Shown: positions 31,701 to 38,370 of the stretch, one piece after another
Position numbering within the stretch: position 1 is the first letter of the stretch
Layout: every line of letters starts with the position of its first letter
From: JBEKCP01 sp049509515
Lineage (GTDB): Bacteria > Planctomycetota > Planctomycetia > Pirellulales > Thermoguttaceae
Assembly (NCBI GenBank): GCA_049509515.1
Contig: JBEKZV010000025.1
Span: 4,093 to 68,092, forward strand
Length of the DNA: 64,000 nt
Direction of reading: 5' to 3'
Translations under genes and position numbers: made by a program
The notes under the pieces: generated by a model
What the model saw: only the letters and a program-made list of their open reading frames with translations
Told to the model about the DNA's origin: nothing
The model's database searches: none

Positions 31701-32762
31701 CTGTTCGCGGGCGGCGGCGACCTGGGCCAGCCGCGGCGAGAAGTCGGCCTCCAGCGCGGCCAGCTCGCGGTCGCGGCGCGGCAAGAGGTCGCCCATCGCC
31801 GCGGTGAAGGTGTCGTCGGCCCGCGTCACCTCGCTGCGGTAACGGCTGTCGATGGCGGCGTAGAGCCGCTGGCAATCGGTCTTGGCCGTCTCGAGGGTGG
31901 CGGGGCGGTCCAGGCCCGCCTCGACCAGCGTCCGCCGCAGCGCCAGGTAGGCCTCAGCGCACCGCCGCCGGGTCCGCCCGTAGAGCCAGCCGCCGACCAC
32001 CAGGAACACGGCCAGGCTGCCGCCGCCGCTGGCCAGCAACCATTGCACGTACTCCCGCCAGCCCAGCAGCGAGCCGGCCGCCGGGATGGCCGCCGCCCAC
32101 AAGACCAGGAAGATCGCGATCGGGCGGATGCCCTGGAAGAACCGCGGGGCGATCTGCTCGGCAAGGTGGCGGTACTGACTTCGGGCCAGGTCCAGGGCGT
32201 GCGCGAACCGCCGCATCGGGTGCCGCTCCAGCAGCGCGCCGGTCGGCTGCGGCTCGGCGAACTCGCGCCATTGCCCCCAGCGCTCCAAGAGGGCCACGGC
32301 CTGCTGGTGGATCGAAAGGAGTTCCCGCCAGCGGCCCTCCAACTGGGCCTGGACCTCCTTCGTGTCGACGCCGGAGGCCCCCTTGGCGGCCTCGGCCAGG
32401 GCCGTGGCCTCCCAATGGGCGGCGTGCATCGCCTGCTCGGCGGCGGTCTTCTCCGCATCGAATTGCTCCAGCGAGGCGCGGCGGGCGGCCTCGTATTCCT
32501 TCTGCACCGCGGCGTACTGGGCCTCGGAGGCGGCCACCGCCTGACGCCGGGCGGCCGCATACTCGGACTCGGCCGCCGCCCGCTGGGCCTCGTGCGCGGC
32601 CGCCAAGCCCTGGCGGGCCTCGGCGTAGGCCGACTCGGCGGCCTCGTCCCGCGCGCGGTGCTCGGCCGTCACCGTTTCTTCGGCCGGCACGCGCTCGGCG
32701 ACCAGCCGGCACAAGTCGGTCAAGAGCTGCCGCGGCCCGCCGGGAGAAAAGACGTCAGACAT
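28704..32762 (-). CDS. EccC-like FtsK/SpoIIIE secretion ATPase
   Basis: 1352 aa from ATG 32762. Domains: coiled coil (about 35-125); two transmembrane helices (214-231, 245-262); second coiled coil (300-425); a first ATPase-like module without Walker A (485-645, ending YRVLVVANFP and GVFVLMSSD); the canonical FtsK module with SGKTGSGKST (762-771), YLVDFKKG, LLVIDEFQELF (867-877) and LLGSQTLGG; and a third degenerate module (1043-1330) where the P-loop reads VGHREEASLG. Three tandem modules plus two N-terminal helices is the plan of EccC, the motor of type VII secretion. A heptamer-repeat insert occupies about 1097-1149 of the third module. It is the last gene of a cluster with two WXG100-like small proteins. 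A sporulation or division FtsK is less likely given the lack of a gamma domain. Confidence 0.85.
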   Translation of the reverse strand: MSDVFSPGGPRQLLTDLCRLVAERVPAEETVTAEHRARDEAAESAYAEARQGLAAAHEAQRAAAESEYAAARRQAVAASEAQYAAVQKEYEAARRASLEQFDAEKTAAEQAMHAAHWEATALAEAAKGASGVDTKEVQAQLEGRWRELLSIHQQAVALLERWGQWREFAEPQPTGALLERHPMRRFAHALDLARSQYRHLAEQIAPRFFQGIRPIAIFLVLWAAAIPAAGSLLGWREYVQWLLASGGGSLAVFLVVGGWLYGRTRRRCAEAYLALRRTLVEAGLDRPATLETAKTDCQRLYAAIDSRYRSEVTRADDTFTAAMGDLLPRRDRELAALEADFSPRLAQVAAAREQALGEIDGTYPQRLRQCEEQFAAESARLDEEHARAMRESAAVFQGQWGELSQRWKGGLERFAAAAGHLGETCDRLLPDWHTSDWDRWTAPLEVPPAFRFGRMEVRLDRLPGGIPQDPRLRPEQTEFVLPAFLPLPAGTLLMLKAADEGRQHAIRALQAIMLRLLSAMPPGKVRFTIFDPVGLGENFSAFMHLADYEEQLVASRIWTDADHIEQRLADLTLHMENVIQVYLRNEFQSIQEYNAFAGEMAEPYRVLVVANFPANFSEAAALRLKSVVASGARCGVFVLMSSDPRLPPLHHFPMSDLEADALLLRWQDGQFRWEHPQYGPLAIRIEEPPPPERFTDIVCTVGRQVKDAGRVEVPFHCIIPQDDAWWTGDARADISIPLGRAGAMKLQHLELGKGTSQHVLISGKTGSGKSTLLHVLVTNLALRYSPDEVELYLVDFKKGVEFKAYARHELPHARVIAIESEREFGLSVLSRLDAELRVRGDRFRKLGVQDLKGFRGAERNAKLPRILLVIDEFQELFVEDDRIAQEAALLLDRLVRQGRAFGIHVLLGSQTLGGAYSIARSTLGQMAVRIALQCSEGDAHLILSEENTAARLLTRPGEAIYNDANGRYEGNHPFQVVWLPDHERDDYLDKIRQFAAGRKFQKPPSVVFEGNMPADLAENHALAQRLAEATWPLAESPQGVPEVWLGSAVAIKDPTSAPFVRQAGSNLLLVGHREEASLGVLASCLLALAAQLPPESVGSGQWAVGREQGAGGVSPRIVGSPIPNPQSPIPSPHPPIPNPQSPIPDPVPGARFVILDGTRPEAPEAGFWSRLVQAVPHAVTLVDPHGAAAAVAGLAAELARRQQESLDRLPPVYLFIYNFGRFRDLRKEDEFGFGGKDDSQPASPGQQFAAILRDGPACGIHTLLWCDSLGTLNRLLDRHSLRDFEMRVLFQMSATDSSSLMDSPDAARLGVHRAIYYDEGRGQVEKFRPYGLPAPDWLARAAAQLRGRARGA
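29331..29403. repeat. Heptamer array (GGGGATT)n inside the EccC-like gene
   Basis: About ten units of GGGGATT/GGGGGCT-type heptamers lie within the coding sequence and are translated as repeats of SPIPNPQ in the ATPase. The unit matches the array at 41300-41361 and is reminiscent of the STRR heptamers of heterocystous cyanobacteria. Because 3 x 7 bp encodes 7 residues, expansion by three units keeps the frame. Confidence 0.85.
29428..29476. repeat. Second heptamer array (GCTCCCT / GCCCACT) inside the EccC-like gene
   Basis: Two units of GCTCCCT and four of GCCCACT follow 25 bp after the first array, again in frame, and encode the VGSGQWAVG-type stretch of the ATPase. A second heptamer sequence side by side with the first indicates a composite insertion. 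Confidence 0.8.
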
Positions 32763-32778
32763 GGCAGCACCTTGGTCC

Positions 32779-32860
32779 AGGGAAAAAGGGGACAGGTCCA
32801 ATTTGCCGCGTAGCGGCCCTCCGGGTGCTCGGCACAAATTGGACCTGTCCCTTTTTCCCT
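32779..32860. repeat. REP-like long hairpin (GGGGACAGGTCC type)
   Basis: A 27-nt left arm (32779-32805) and a 26-nt right arm (32835-32860) are complementary except for one extra base, around a 29-nt loop. The stem begins AGGGAAAAAGGGGACAGGTC. It fills the gap between the 77-aa gene and the EccC-like gene, and its last bases provide the stop codon of the 77-aa gene. Such GGGACAG hairpins are typical of REP elements moved by RAYT (Y1 tyrosine) transposases; none is encoded here. Confidence 0.8.
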
Positions 32861-33092
32861 ATTCTTCCTCGTCGCGGCATTGCCGCTCGGCATTGGCCAG
32901 CACCTCGGCCAGCCGATGGATCGCGTCCAGGAGCACTTTGATCCGCGGCTCGACGGGCGTCACGTAGTTTTCCACGAAGCGGCGGTTCGTTTCGTCGCTC
33001 CAGCTCTCGGCGATATCGTTACACGACGCGCCCAGCGACTTGTGCGACAGTTCTATCTTGGCCGTGCCGGAGGCCAGGTCCCAACGTCTCAT
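32859..33092 (-). CDS. Small helical protein with WXG100-like core (77 aa)
   Basis: 77 aa. After a short N-terminal region the sequence reads SWSDETNRRFVENYVTPVEP then KVLLDAIHRLAEVLANAE, two amphipathic helices joined by a turn. W31, D33 and F39 have exactly the spacing of W43, D45 and F51 in the 90-aa protein at 34069-34341. WXG100 substrates of type VII systems are small helical hairpins with a W-x-G turn, here replaced by W-S-D. It lies between the coiled-coil gene and the EccC-like gene. A role as secreted substrate, chaperone partner or adaptor is inferred. Its stop codon is supplied by a hairpin repeat. Confidence 0.7.
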   Translation of the reverse strand: MRRWDLASGTAKIELSHKSLGASCNDIAESWSDETNRRFVENYVTPVEPRIKVLLDAIHRLAEVLANAERQCRDEEE

Positions 33093-33131
33093 GGCAGTGT
33101 CACCTTAGTCGCCACCCAAGGCTGCGCGCTC

Positions 33132-33290
33132 CGAAGCACCAAGTGCAAAATCCGAAATCCCAAACAAATTCAAAGCCCCAAACCTCAATGTCCCAAACCG
33201 GATATTTCCGTTCTCCATGTTTCTGTCATTGACCCCCTTGGTCATTTGATATTGTCTGAGATTTGGGATTTGGCATTTGGGATTTATCCA
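33132..33290. repeat. AT-rich imperfect hairpin repeat, copy 2
   Basis: Related to 183-350: it shares AAATCCGAAAT, AAACAAATTCAAA and CATGTTTCTGTCATT and again ends in the reverse complement of its start (TTTGGGATTT-type). It covers the end of the coiled-coil gene, so the last ~20 residues of that protein (SQMPNPKSQTISNDQ) are encoded by repeat DNA. Confidence 0.7.
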
Positions 33291-33900
33291 GGGTGTTCTC
33301 TTTTGAACCCCCCGGCTGCGCAGCCGCCGGGGCCGCCTGCTCGGCCCCCGGCCGCGCCGCGCCGGCGACGGCCGCGGCCGCCGATACCTGCACCGGCCGG
33401 GCCAAGGCCGCCGGGATGTCCAGCGCCACGTACGACTCCAGGGTCTCCGTCAGGCGCCCCAGCGTGGCCAAGCCGCGCGGCACCTCCGACTCCAGCCAGC
33501 TACCCAGTTGGGTCCGCGCGGCGCGGTACTCGTTCACCGCGTGGTCGATCGTGCGTTGCCAGTGGCGGACGATCTCCTTTTTGGCCTCGGCCAGCTCCGC
33601 GCGGCGCTTGGCCCGCGCCAGGGCCTTCTTCTCGTCCTGGCAGGAGGGCTCGTGGTCGGCCACGCGCTTGGCCGTCATGGCCTGCTGGAGCTGGATGCGG
33701 GCCTCGGTCACCCGCTCCATGCCGCGGTGCGCCTCGTGGTCCCAGTATTGCTTGCGGTCGTGGTGGATCCACTCCTGGGCGCGGCGGATCTCCGTCTCCA
33801 GCTCGTCCAGGGCGGCGGTCTGCTCGCCGCGGAACGTCGCCAGCGCGGCCTCCATCTCGCGGACCGCATCAATCGACGTCACTCGGGCGGCTTGCGACAT
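33226..33900 (-). CDS. Coiled-coil protein of the type VII-like locus
   Basis: 224 aa from ATG 33900. Residues 8-175 are almost entirely charged heptad-type helix (VREMEAALATFRGEQTAALD, ARAKRRAELAEAKKEIVRHW), followed by an Ala/Pro-rich segment and a repeat-derived tail. There is no signal peptide or membrane helix, so it is cytoplasmic or peripheral. It lies between the two W-x-D small-protein genes and could be a scaffold or a large helical substrate analogous to PE/PPE or EspB-type partners, but no such homology can be claimed. A HEAT or kinase fold is excluded by the sequence. Confidence 0.7.
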   Translation of the reverse strand: MSQAARVTSIDAVREMEAALATFRGEQTAALDELETEIRRAQEWIHHDRKQYWDHEAHRGMERVTEARIQLQQAMTAKRVADHEPSCQDEKKALARAKRRAELAEAKKEIVRHWQRTIDHAVNEYRAARTQLGSWLESEVPRGLATLGRLTETLESYVALDIPAALARPVQVSAAAAVAGAARPGAEQAAPAAAQPGGSKENTLDKSQMPNPKSQTISNDQGGQ

Positions 33901-33935
33901 GATTCTCCGCTCCGCACCGTATCAGGTGTAGGTGT

Positions 33936-34030
33936 AGGGTGGGTCGAGGTCGCGCGGTGATGGTGGGTCTTGCAAACCCCTGCGCCGCGACCGAAGACCC
34001 ACCGCGCTTCGGGTTTGCTCGACCCACCCT
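33936..34030. repeat. Nested hairpin repeat (GGGTGGGTCGAG type)
   Basis: Outer arms AGGGTGGGTCGAG (33936-33948) and CTCGACCCACCCT (34018-34030) are perfectly complementary; inner GGTGGGTCTT and AAGACCCACC also pair. The element fills the spacer between the 90-aa WXG-like gene and the coiled-coil gene and represents a third hairpin family within this locus. Confidence 0.75.
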
Positions 34031-34068
34031 GCCTTTCCAAGGCCCAAGACCAAAGACCCAAGGCCGAC

Positions 34069-34341
34069 TCAACGTTGCCGCAGGTATTCCTCGATGATTT
34101 CCGCTTTTCGCATCAGGTACGGGATGTGGCGGTCCACGACCTCGACGAACCGCGCGAGCACCTTCATGTGCTGCTGGAATTCTTCGGCGAACTTCTTCTG
34201 CTCCTGGTCGCGCCAGGTCCGCTCCAGGCCGGACAGTTGGGCGCCCAGCGAGGTGATCCGCTCCGCCATCTCGCCGCTGAACTTCCTCAGGCTGCCGGCG
34301 AAGCGACGGAGGTCCTCGGGATCGACGATGGCCTGCGGCAT
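34069..34341 (-). CDS. WXG100-like small protein (90 aa)
   Basis: 90 aa from ATG 34341 behind GGGAGGAGG. The whole protein is predicted as a helical hairpin: RRFAGSLRKFSGEMAERITS, then the turn SGLERTWRDQEQKKF, then HMKVLARFVEVVDRHI. Size, helix-turn-helix plan, position of Trp (43) and an aromatic eight residues on match WXG100 proteins; the Gly of W-x-G is Asp here. It is the first gene of the cluster that ends with the EccC-like ATPase. It is the prime candidate for the secreted substrate or its partner. No signal peptide is present, as expected for type VII substrates. Confidence 0.75.
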   Translation of the reverse strand: MPQAIVDPEDLRRFAGSLRKFSGEMAERITSLGAQLSGLERTWRDQEQKKFAEEFQQHMKVLARFVEVVDRHIPYLMRKAEIIEEYLRQR

Positions 34342-34463
34342 ATTGCCTCCTCCCAGAAGAGCGCGGGAAGACCGCGGGCGGGCCGTTCCGGAGCCCCCCG
34401 GCACTACCGTCGATTGTAAACCCCCGCGGGAGAGTTGTCAAACGGGGGGGGCGGCCGGACAAC

Positions 34464-36065
34464 TCACGAGGTCTGCTGGGCTTCCTGCTTCTCCTCGTGG
34501 TAGTCCTGCTCGGTATTGACGTCCCAGAGGTTCGACTTGTCCGTGCGGCCGGCGAGGATGTTGTCCACGGCCACCATCGCCGTGAGCATCGAGTGGTCCT
34601 GGTTGTTGTAGCGGTGCATGCCGTTGCGGCCCACCAGGAACAGGTTCGTCAAGGCGTCCAGGTGCCGCCGCACCACGTCGAAGCGGTCGTAGGTGCCGAA
34701 GTACGCCGGGTAGGTCTTGGGCATGCGGATCACCGTCCCGTCCAGGACGGCCGACGGCTCGATGATGCCGATGCGGGACATCTCCTCCGTCGCCAGGGCC
34801 ACCAGGTCGCCATCGGGCATCTTCCACAGGTCGTCCGTGTCGTAGCAGAAGTATTCCAGCCCGATCCAGACCTTCGAGCGGTCGGCCACCATGTACGGGC
34901 TCCAGTTGTTGAAGATCTGCAGGCGGCCGACCGTGACGTCGGGCTCCTGGATGTAAATCCAGTTGTCGCGGATGAGATGCTCCGCCCCCGGGGCGTCGTC
35001 GCGGATCCGCAGCCCGCTGAGCAACAGCCCCACCGTGATGAAATCGCGGTACACCAGCCCCCGGCTGACTTCGGCCACGTCCGCGGGCACGGGGGCGGAC
35101 AGGGCGGGCACCAGGTCGCGGATGGGCATGGTCGAAATGAACCAGTCGCCGCGCCAGGTCGTGACGGCCCCCGTGCGGGGATCCACCGCCTCGACCGCCG
35201 CGATGCGGTCCCCTTCCACCTCGAGCCGGGTCACGCGCTGGTGATGGACCACCTTGCCGCCGCGGGCCTCGACTTCGGCGGCCACCCGCTCCCACATCTG
35301 GCCGGGACCGAGCTTGGGATACAGGAACTGCTCGATCAGCGAGGTCTCGGTGCCCTTTTGGGCCAGGTCGCCGCCGCCGCGGCTGCCGCGTCGAAAGAGC
35401 TTGCGGACGATGTGCCGCAGGGCGCCGAGCACGGAGAGCCCCTTGACGCGCTGCGCGCCCCACTCGGCGCTGATGGCCGAGCACCGCTCCCCCCAAACCT
35501 TCTCGGTGTACGACTGGAAGAAGGTGCGGTACAGCTCGCGGCCGAAGCGGTTGATGAAGAACTCTTCCAGGTTCTTGGCAGGCCTGAAGGGAAAGGCCAT
35601 GGCCCACAAATAACTGCAGCCGATCCGCACCATGCGGATCAAGCCGAGCTTGCGGACGGTGTCGCCGCTGAGCTGGATCGGGTACTCGAAGAGCCTGCGG
35701 AGAAAATAGATGCGGCTCTTGCGGCGGCGGAGGAGCAAAACGCCGTCGGTCGTCTCGGGGTCCGGGGCGGCGTCGCCGCCGGCCACCTGGCGGCTGCGGC
35801 CGCGGTAGTCGATCGTGGCTTGCCCCTCGGCCAGCTTCTGGATGGGCATGCGGTCGAGCCACCAGTCCATCACGCGGTCCGACTTGGAGAAGAAGCGGTG
35901 CCCGCCGATGTCGATGCGGTTGCCCTTGTAGTTGGCCGTGCGGGAGATGCCGCCGGTGTAGTCGGTCATCTCCAGGACGATCGGCACGATGTCCGAGCGC
36001 TCCAGTAGTTCGTAGGCGGCCGTCAGTCCGGCCGGTCCGGCGCCGATGATGATGGCGGTGGTCAT
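34464..36065 (-). CDS. FAD-dependent amine-oxidoreductase/UDP-galactopyranose-mutase-like protein
   Basis: 533 aa from ATG 36065. The dinucleotide-binding motif IIIGAGPAGLTAAYE (5-19) is followed by GGISRTANYKGNRIDIGGHR, a second FAD-contacting motif typical of the NAD(P)-binding amine-oxidase/protoporphyrinogen-oxidase and UGM branch. The middle includes ETSLIEQFLYPKLGPGQMWE, the end includes FLVGRNGMHRYNNQDHSMLT, the FAD-ribityl motif. Homologues commonly lie in polysaccharide loci and act on sugar or lipid-linked intermediates. Its ribosome site is poor (GCACAAACC), whereas a copy of its first codons at 39385-39430 is preceded by GGAGAG. Confidence 0.85.
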   Translation of the reverse strand: MTTAIIIGAGPAGLTAAYELLERSDIVPIVLEMTDYTGGISRTANYKGNRIDIGGHRFFSKSDRVMDWWLDRMPIQKLAEGQATIDYRGRSRQVAGGDAAPDPETTDGVLLLRRRKSRIYFLRRLFEYPIQLSGDTVRKLGLIRMVRIGCSYLWAMAFPFRPAKNLEEFFINRFGRELYRTFFQSYTEKVWGERCSAISAEWGAQRVKGLSVLGALRHIVRKLFRRGSRGGGDLAQKGTETSLIEQFLYPKLGPGQMWERVAAEVEARGGKVVHHQRVTRLEVEGDRIAAVEAVDPRTGAVTTWRGDWFISTMPIRDLVPALSAPVPADVAEVSRGLVYRDFITVGLLLSGLRIRDDAPGAEHLIRDNWIYIQEPDVTVGRLQIFNNWSPYMVADRSKVWIGLEYFCYDTDDLWKMPDGDLVALATEEMSRIGIIEPSAVLDGTVIRMPKTYPAYFGTYDRFDVVRRHLDALTNLFLVGRNGMHRYNNQDHSMLTAMVAVDNILAGRTDKSNLWDVNTEQDYHEEKQEAQQTS

Positions 36066-36069
36066 GGTT
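36020..36069. repeat. 5' end of FAD gene, one of two direct copies
   Basis: The first ~50 bp of the FAD gene recur at 39385-39430 in the same orientation: 36 bp with one mismatch (GTCCGGCGCCG then TGATGATGGCGGTGGTCATG) plus CCGTCAGTC beyond a 6-bp gap. The two copies enclose the transposase remnant and the O-acyltransferase pair. Confidence 0.75.
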
Positions 36070-36181
36070 TGTGCCCGCTGACTGTAAAGCTTACGTTTCT
36101 TGGGGGCCGGAGTTGTAGAAGTGGTATCTTGCCGCTTTCGGCCAGGTTCGAACAACATCGGCCCCGGGACAACGCGGCAAG

Positions 36182-36430
36182 ATGCCGCGTCTGCGTGGGC
36201 CGCGACCGGTTGCGCTCTTGCACCGCATTCGCCGGGCGGGGATCGACATTTCAAGGGAGCGACTGCTGTGGGAACTGGGGGGCATCCGCGAGGTGATCGA
36301 CATGTACCCGCGAAAACCAGGCCAGCGCGTGGCCCGCCGGAAAGCCGTGTTGAGCCAGAGACACGAGTTTCCAGACTGCCTGCTGTCGATCTTGGCGCTC
36401 CCCAGGCCCGAGGAACACATTCTAGCGTAA
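36182..36430 (+). pseudogene. C-terminal remnant of an IS1634/IS4-like transposase
   Basis: 82 residues: LWELGGIREVIDMYPRKPGQ, then VARRKAVLSQRHEFP and LLSILAL. IREV..MYP followed by a basic run and a helix is how the C-termini of several DUF4277/IS1634-type transposases read. There is no DDE catalytic core upstream, so it is a relic. It lies in the spacer inside the two direct copies of the FAD-gene 5' end and may record how the acyltransferase module arrived. Confidence 0.5.
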
Positions 36431-36963
36431 CGGGCGGCTGCACGCAACCTGTTGTGTCATCATGGGTTGCGACCGAGCGCGACAACTTGTGAACTCCGGT
36501 CAGTGGTCCGGCCGCCTTTATTCGAGAAGTGCCGGCACCCGTTGGCACAACCGTTCGTGGCCGCGAGCACCGATCCATTCAGCACAGCCGGACCACTCGC
36601 CCCAATCGGCGTAGCTAACGTTCCGGTTGATCCGGCCCCGGCAGCACTGCAACCGCATACTCCGAACTGCCGTCTGGGACCAAGTCTCGACATGTCGCCA
36701 GATCTCAAAGACCGGTTGCCAAACAACTTGGCGCTCGGCAGCGGTTCTTGCCGCACGCGGGTGTTGATTTCCACCTCGGTTGTGACGAAACTAGGGGAAT
36801 ACCCCCTCCGCGGCGCCGCCCCACAGGCGGGGGGCCACTGAAGGTGCCGGTCAATCTGTCGGATGCAAGGATTCGCTCCTCCGATTTCGTCTTGGCGCTG
36901 CTGCACGGGCGGGAACTTGCTCCGGTTGCCCCCTTGCGTTCTTGGGAGAAACGGGACCGAACC
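36431..36963. other. Intergenic region before the O-acyltransferase gene
   Basis: 533 bp with no supportable gene, RNA or repeat on either strand. Base composition is slightly less GC-rich than coding DNA. A GGGAGAA about 20 bases before 36964 is the only ribosome-site-like string. It could hold the promoter of the acyltransferase pair but I see no clear -35/-10. Confidence 0.4.
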
Positions 36964-38370
36964 GTGTTGTTCAACAGCTACGAGTTTTGGATCTTCTTTG
37001 CCATCGTCTTCGTGCTGTATCGCCTTTTGCCGCACCGTGGCCAGAACGTGCTCCTGCTGGTGGCCAGCAACATCTTCTACGGATGGTGGGACTGGCGATT
37101 CTTGATCCTGCTGCTGTTTTCGACCGTGCTGGACTACGGCTCGGGCATCTGGATCGAGAGGTCCACAACGCAGAAGTGGAAGAAGACCCTGCTGGTCGTC
37201 TCGGTTGTCGTCAACCTGACATTCCTGAGCTTCTTCAAATACTACGGCTTCTTTGCCCGGGAAATGATGGAGTTGCTCAGCAGCTTCGGGATCGAGGCTT
37301 CGCTGCCCAGCCTCAATATCATTCTGCCCGTGGGCATCTCGTTCTATACGTTCAATTCGATGAGCTACGTGATCGACGTCTACCGTGGCGTCGTCAAGGC
37401 CGAGCCCGACTTGTTGACCTATAGCGTCTATGTTTGCTATTTTCCACACATGGTGGCCGGGCCGATCCAGCGAGCCACCTCGCTCTTGCCCCAGGTTGCG
37501 CGGCCGCGGAGCTTCACGGCGAACGACTTCGTCGAAGGGCTCTACCACGTCATCATCGGTCTGTTCAAGAAGATCGTCATCGCCGACAACATGGCCACGA
37601 TCGCCAACGCGATCTTCCTGGCTGATACGGCGACGCTCAGCGGCGGTGAGATCCTGGTAGGCGTGTATGCTTTTGCTTTCCAAATCTATGGCGACTTCTC
37701 GGGTTATTCGTCGATTGCCCAGGGGACCTCGAAATGGCTGGGGATCGATCTGACCACGAACTTCCGCATGCCGTACCTGGCCACGTCGCCGAGCGATTTT
37801 TGGAAGCGGTGGCACATCAGCCTATCCAGTTGGCTGCGCGATTACCTCTACGTGTCGTTGGGCGGCAACCGGCGTGGCAAATGGAAGACCTACCGCAATC
37901 TGATGTTGACCATGTTCCTCGGGGGGCTGTGGCACGGCGCCGGCTGGACGTTCATTGCCTGGGGAACGTTCCACGGCCTGATCCTGTGCCTCTACCGGCC
38001 GTTCGAGAAGGCCAAGTCGCCGCGTCGCTCGCCGATCAAGACCGTCTTGGCCGTGCTGCTCATGTTCCACGTGGTGTGCTTCGGTTGGCTCTTGTTCCGG
38101 GCGCAAAGCATGACCCAGGTCTGGCAGATGCTCGTGCGGCTGACGACCCATTGGTTCATGACACCCTTCGCCTGGCACTGCCTGGCGGCCACGGCCTTTT
38201 TCTGCGGCCCGCTGCTGGTCTTCGAATGGTGGCTGGACCGCAAAGGCGACTTGTTGCTGCTCACCCGGTCGTCCTGGCTCAATCGAGGGCTGGTTTACGC
38301 CTACTGCACGCTGATGATGCTCTTCTTCTGTGCCGAGATCCCGCATGAATTCATCTACTTCCAGTTTTAG
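36964..38370 (+). CDS. MBOAT-family O-acyltransferase (AlgI/DltB-like)
   Basis: 468 aa from GTG 36964, giving the family-typical start MLFNSYEFWIFFAIVFVLY. About ten to twelve transmembrane helices follow. The MBOAT signature is seen as ASPSDFWKRWHISLSSWLRD and the catalytic-type His in GGLWHGAGWTFIAWGTFHG (about 318-336). Relatives transfer acetyl or other acyl groups across the membrane onto alginate, teichoic acid or other polymers, working with an SGNH-fold partner; such a partner is encoded by the next gene, which overlaps by 26 bp. It is the start of a two-gene acyl-modification module. Confidence 0.92.
   Translation: MLFNSYEFWIFFAIVFVLYRLLPHRGQNVLLLVASNIFYGWWDWRFLILLLFSTVLDYGSGIWIERSTTQKWKKTLLVVSVVVNLTFLSFFKYYGFFAREMMELLSSFGIEASLPSLNIILPVGISFYTFNSMSYVIDVYRGVVKAEPDLLTYSVYVCYFPHMVAGPIQRATSLLPQVARPRSFTANDFVEGLYHVIIGLFKKIVIADNMATIANAIFLADTATLSGGEILVGVYAFAFQIYGDFSGYSSIAQGTSKWLGIDLTTNFRMPYLATSPSDFWKRWHISLSSWLRDYLYVSLGGNRRGKWKTYRNLMLTMFLGGLWHGAGWTFIAWGTFHGLILCLYRPFEKAKSPRRSPIKTVLAVLLMFHVVCFGWLLFRAQSMTQVWQMLVRLTTHWFMTPFAWHCLAATAFFCGPLLVFEWWLDRKGDLLLLTRSSWLNRGLVYAYCTLMMLFFCAEIPHEFIYFQF

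Noticed and set aside
29490..32813. 1107-residue open frame on the plus strand
   Set aside because: It is the antisense shadow of the EccC-like ATPase; its composition (Gly/Ala/Arg/Val) and lack of motifs are typical of high-GC antisense frames.
36100..36200. tRNA-like GGTTCGAAC string
   Set aside because: No acceptor stem, D-arm or anticodon arm can be built around it.
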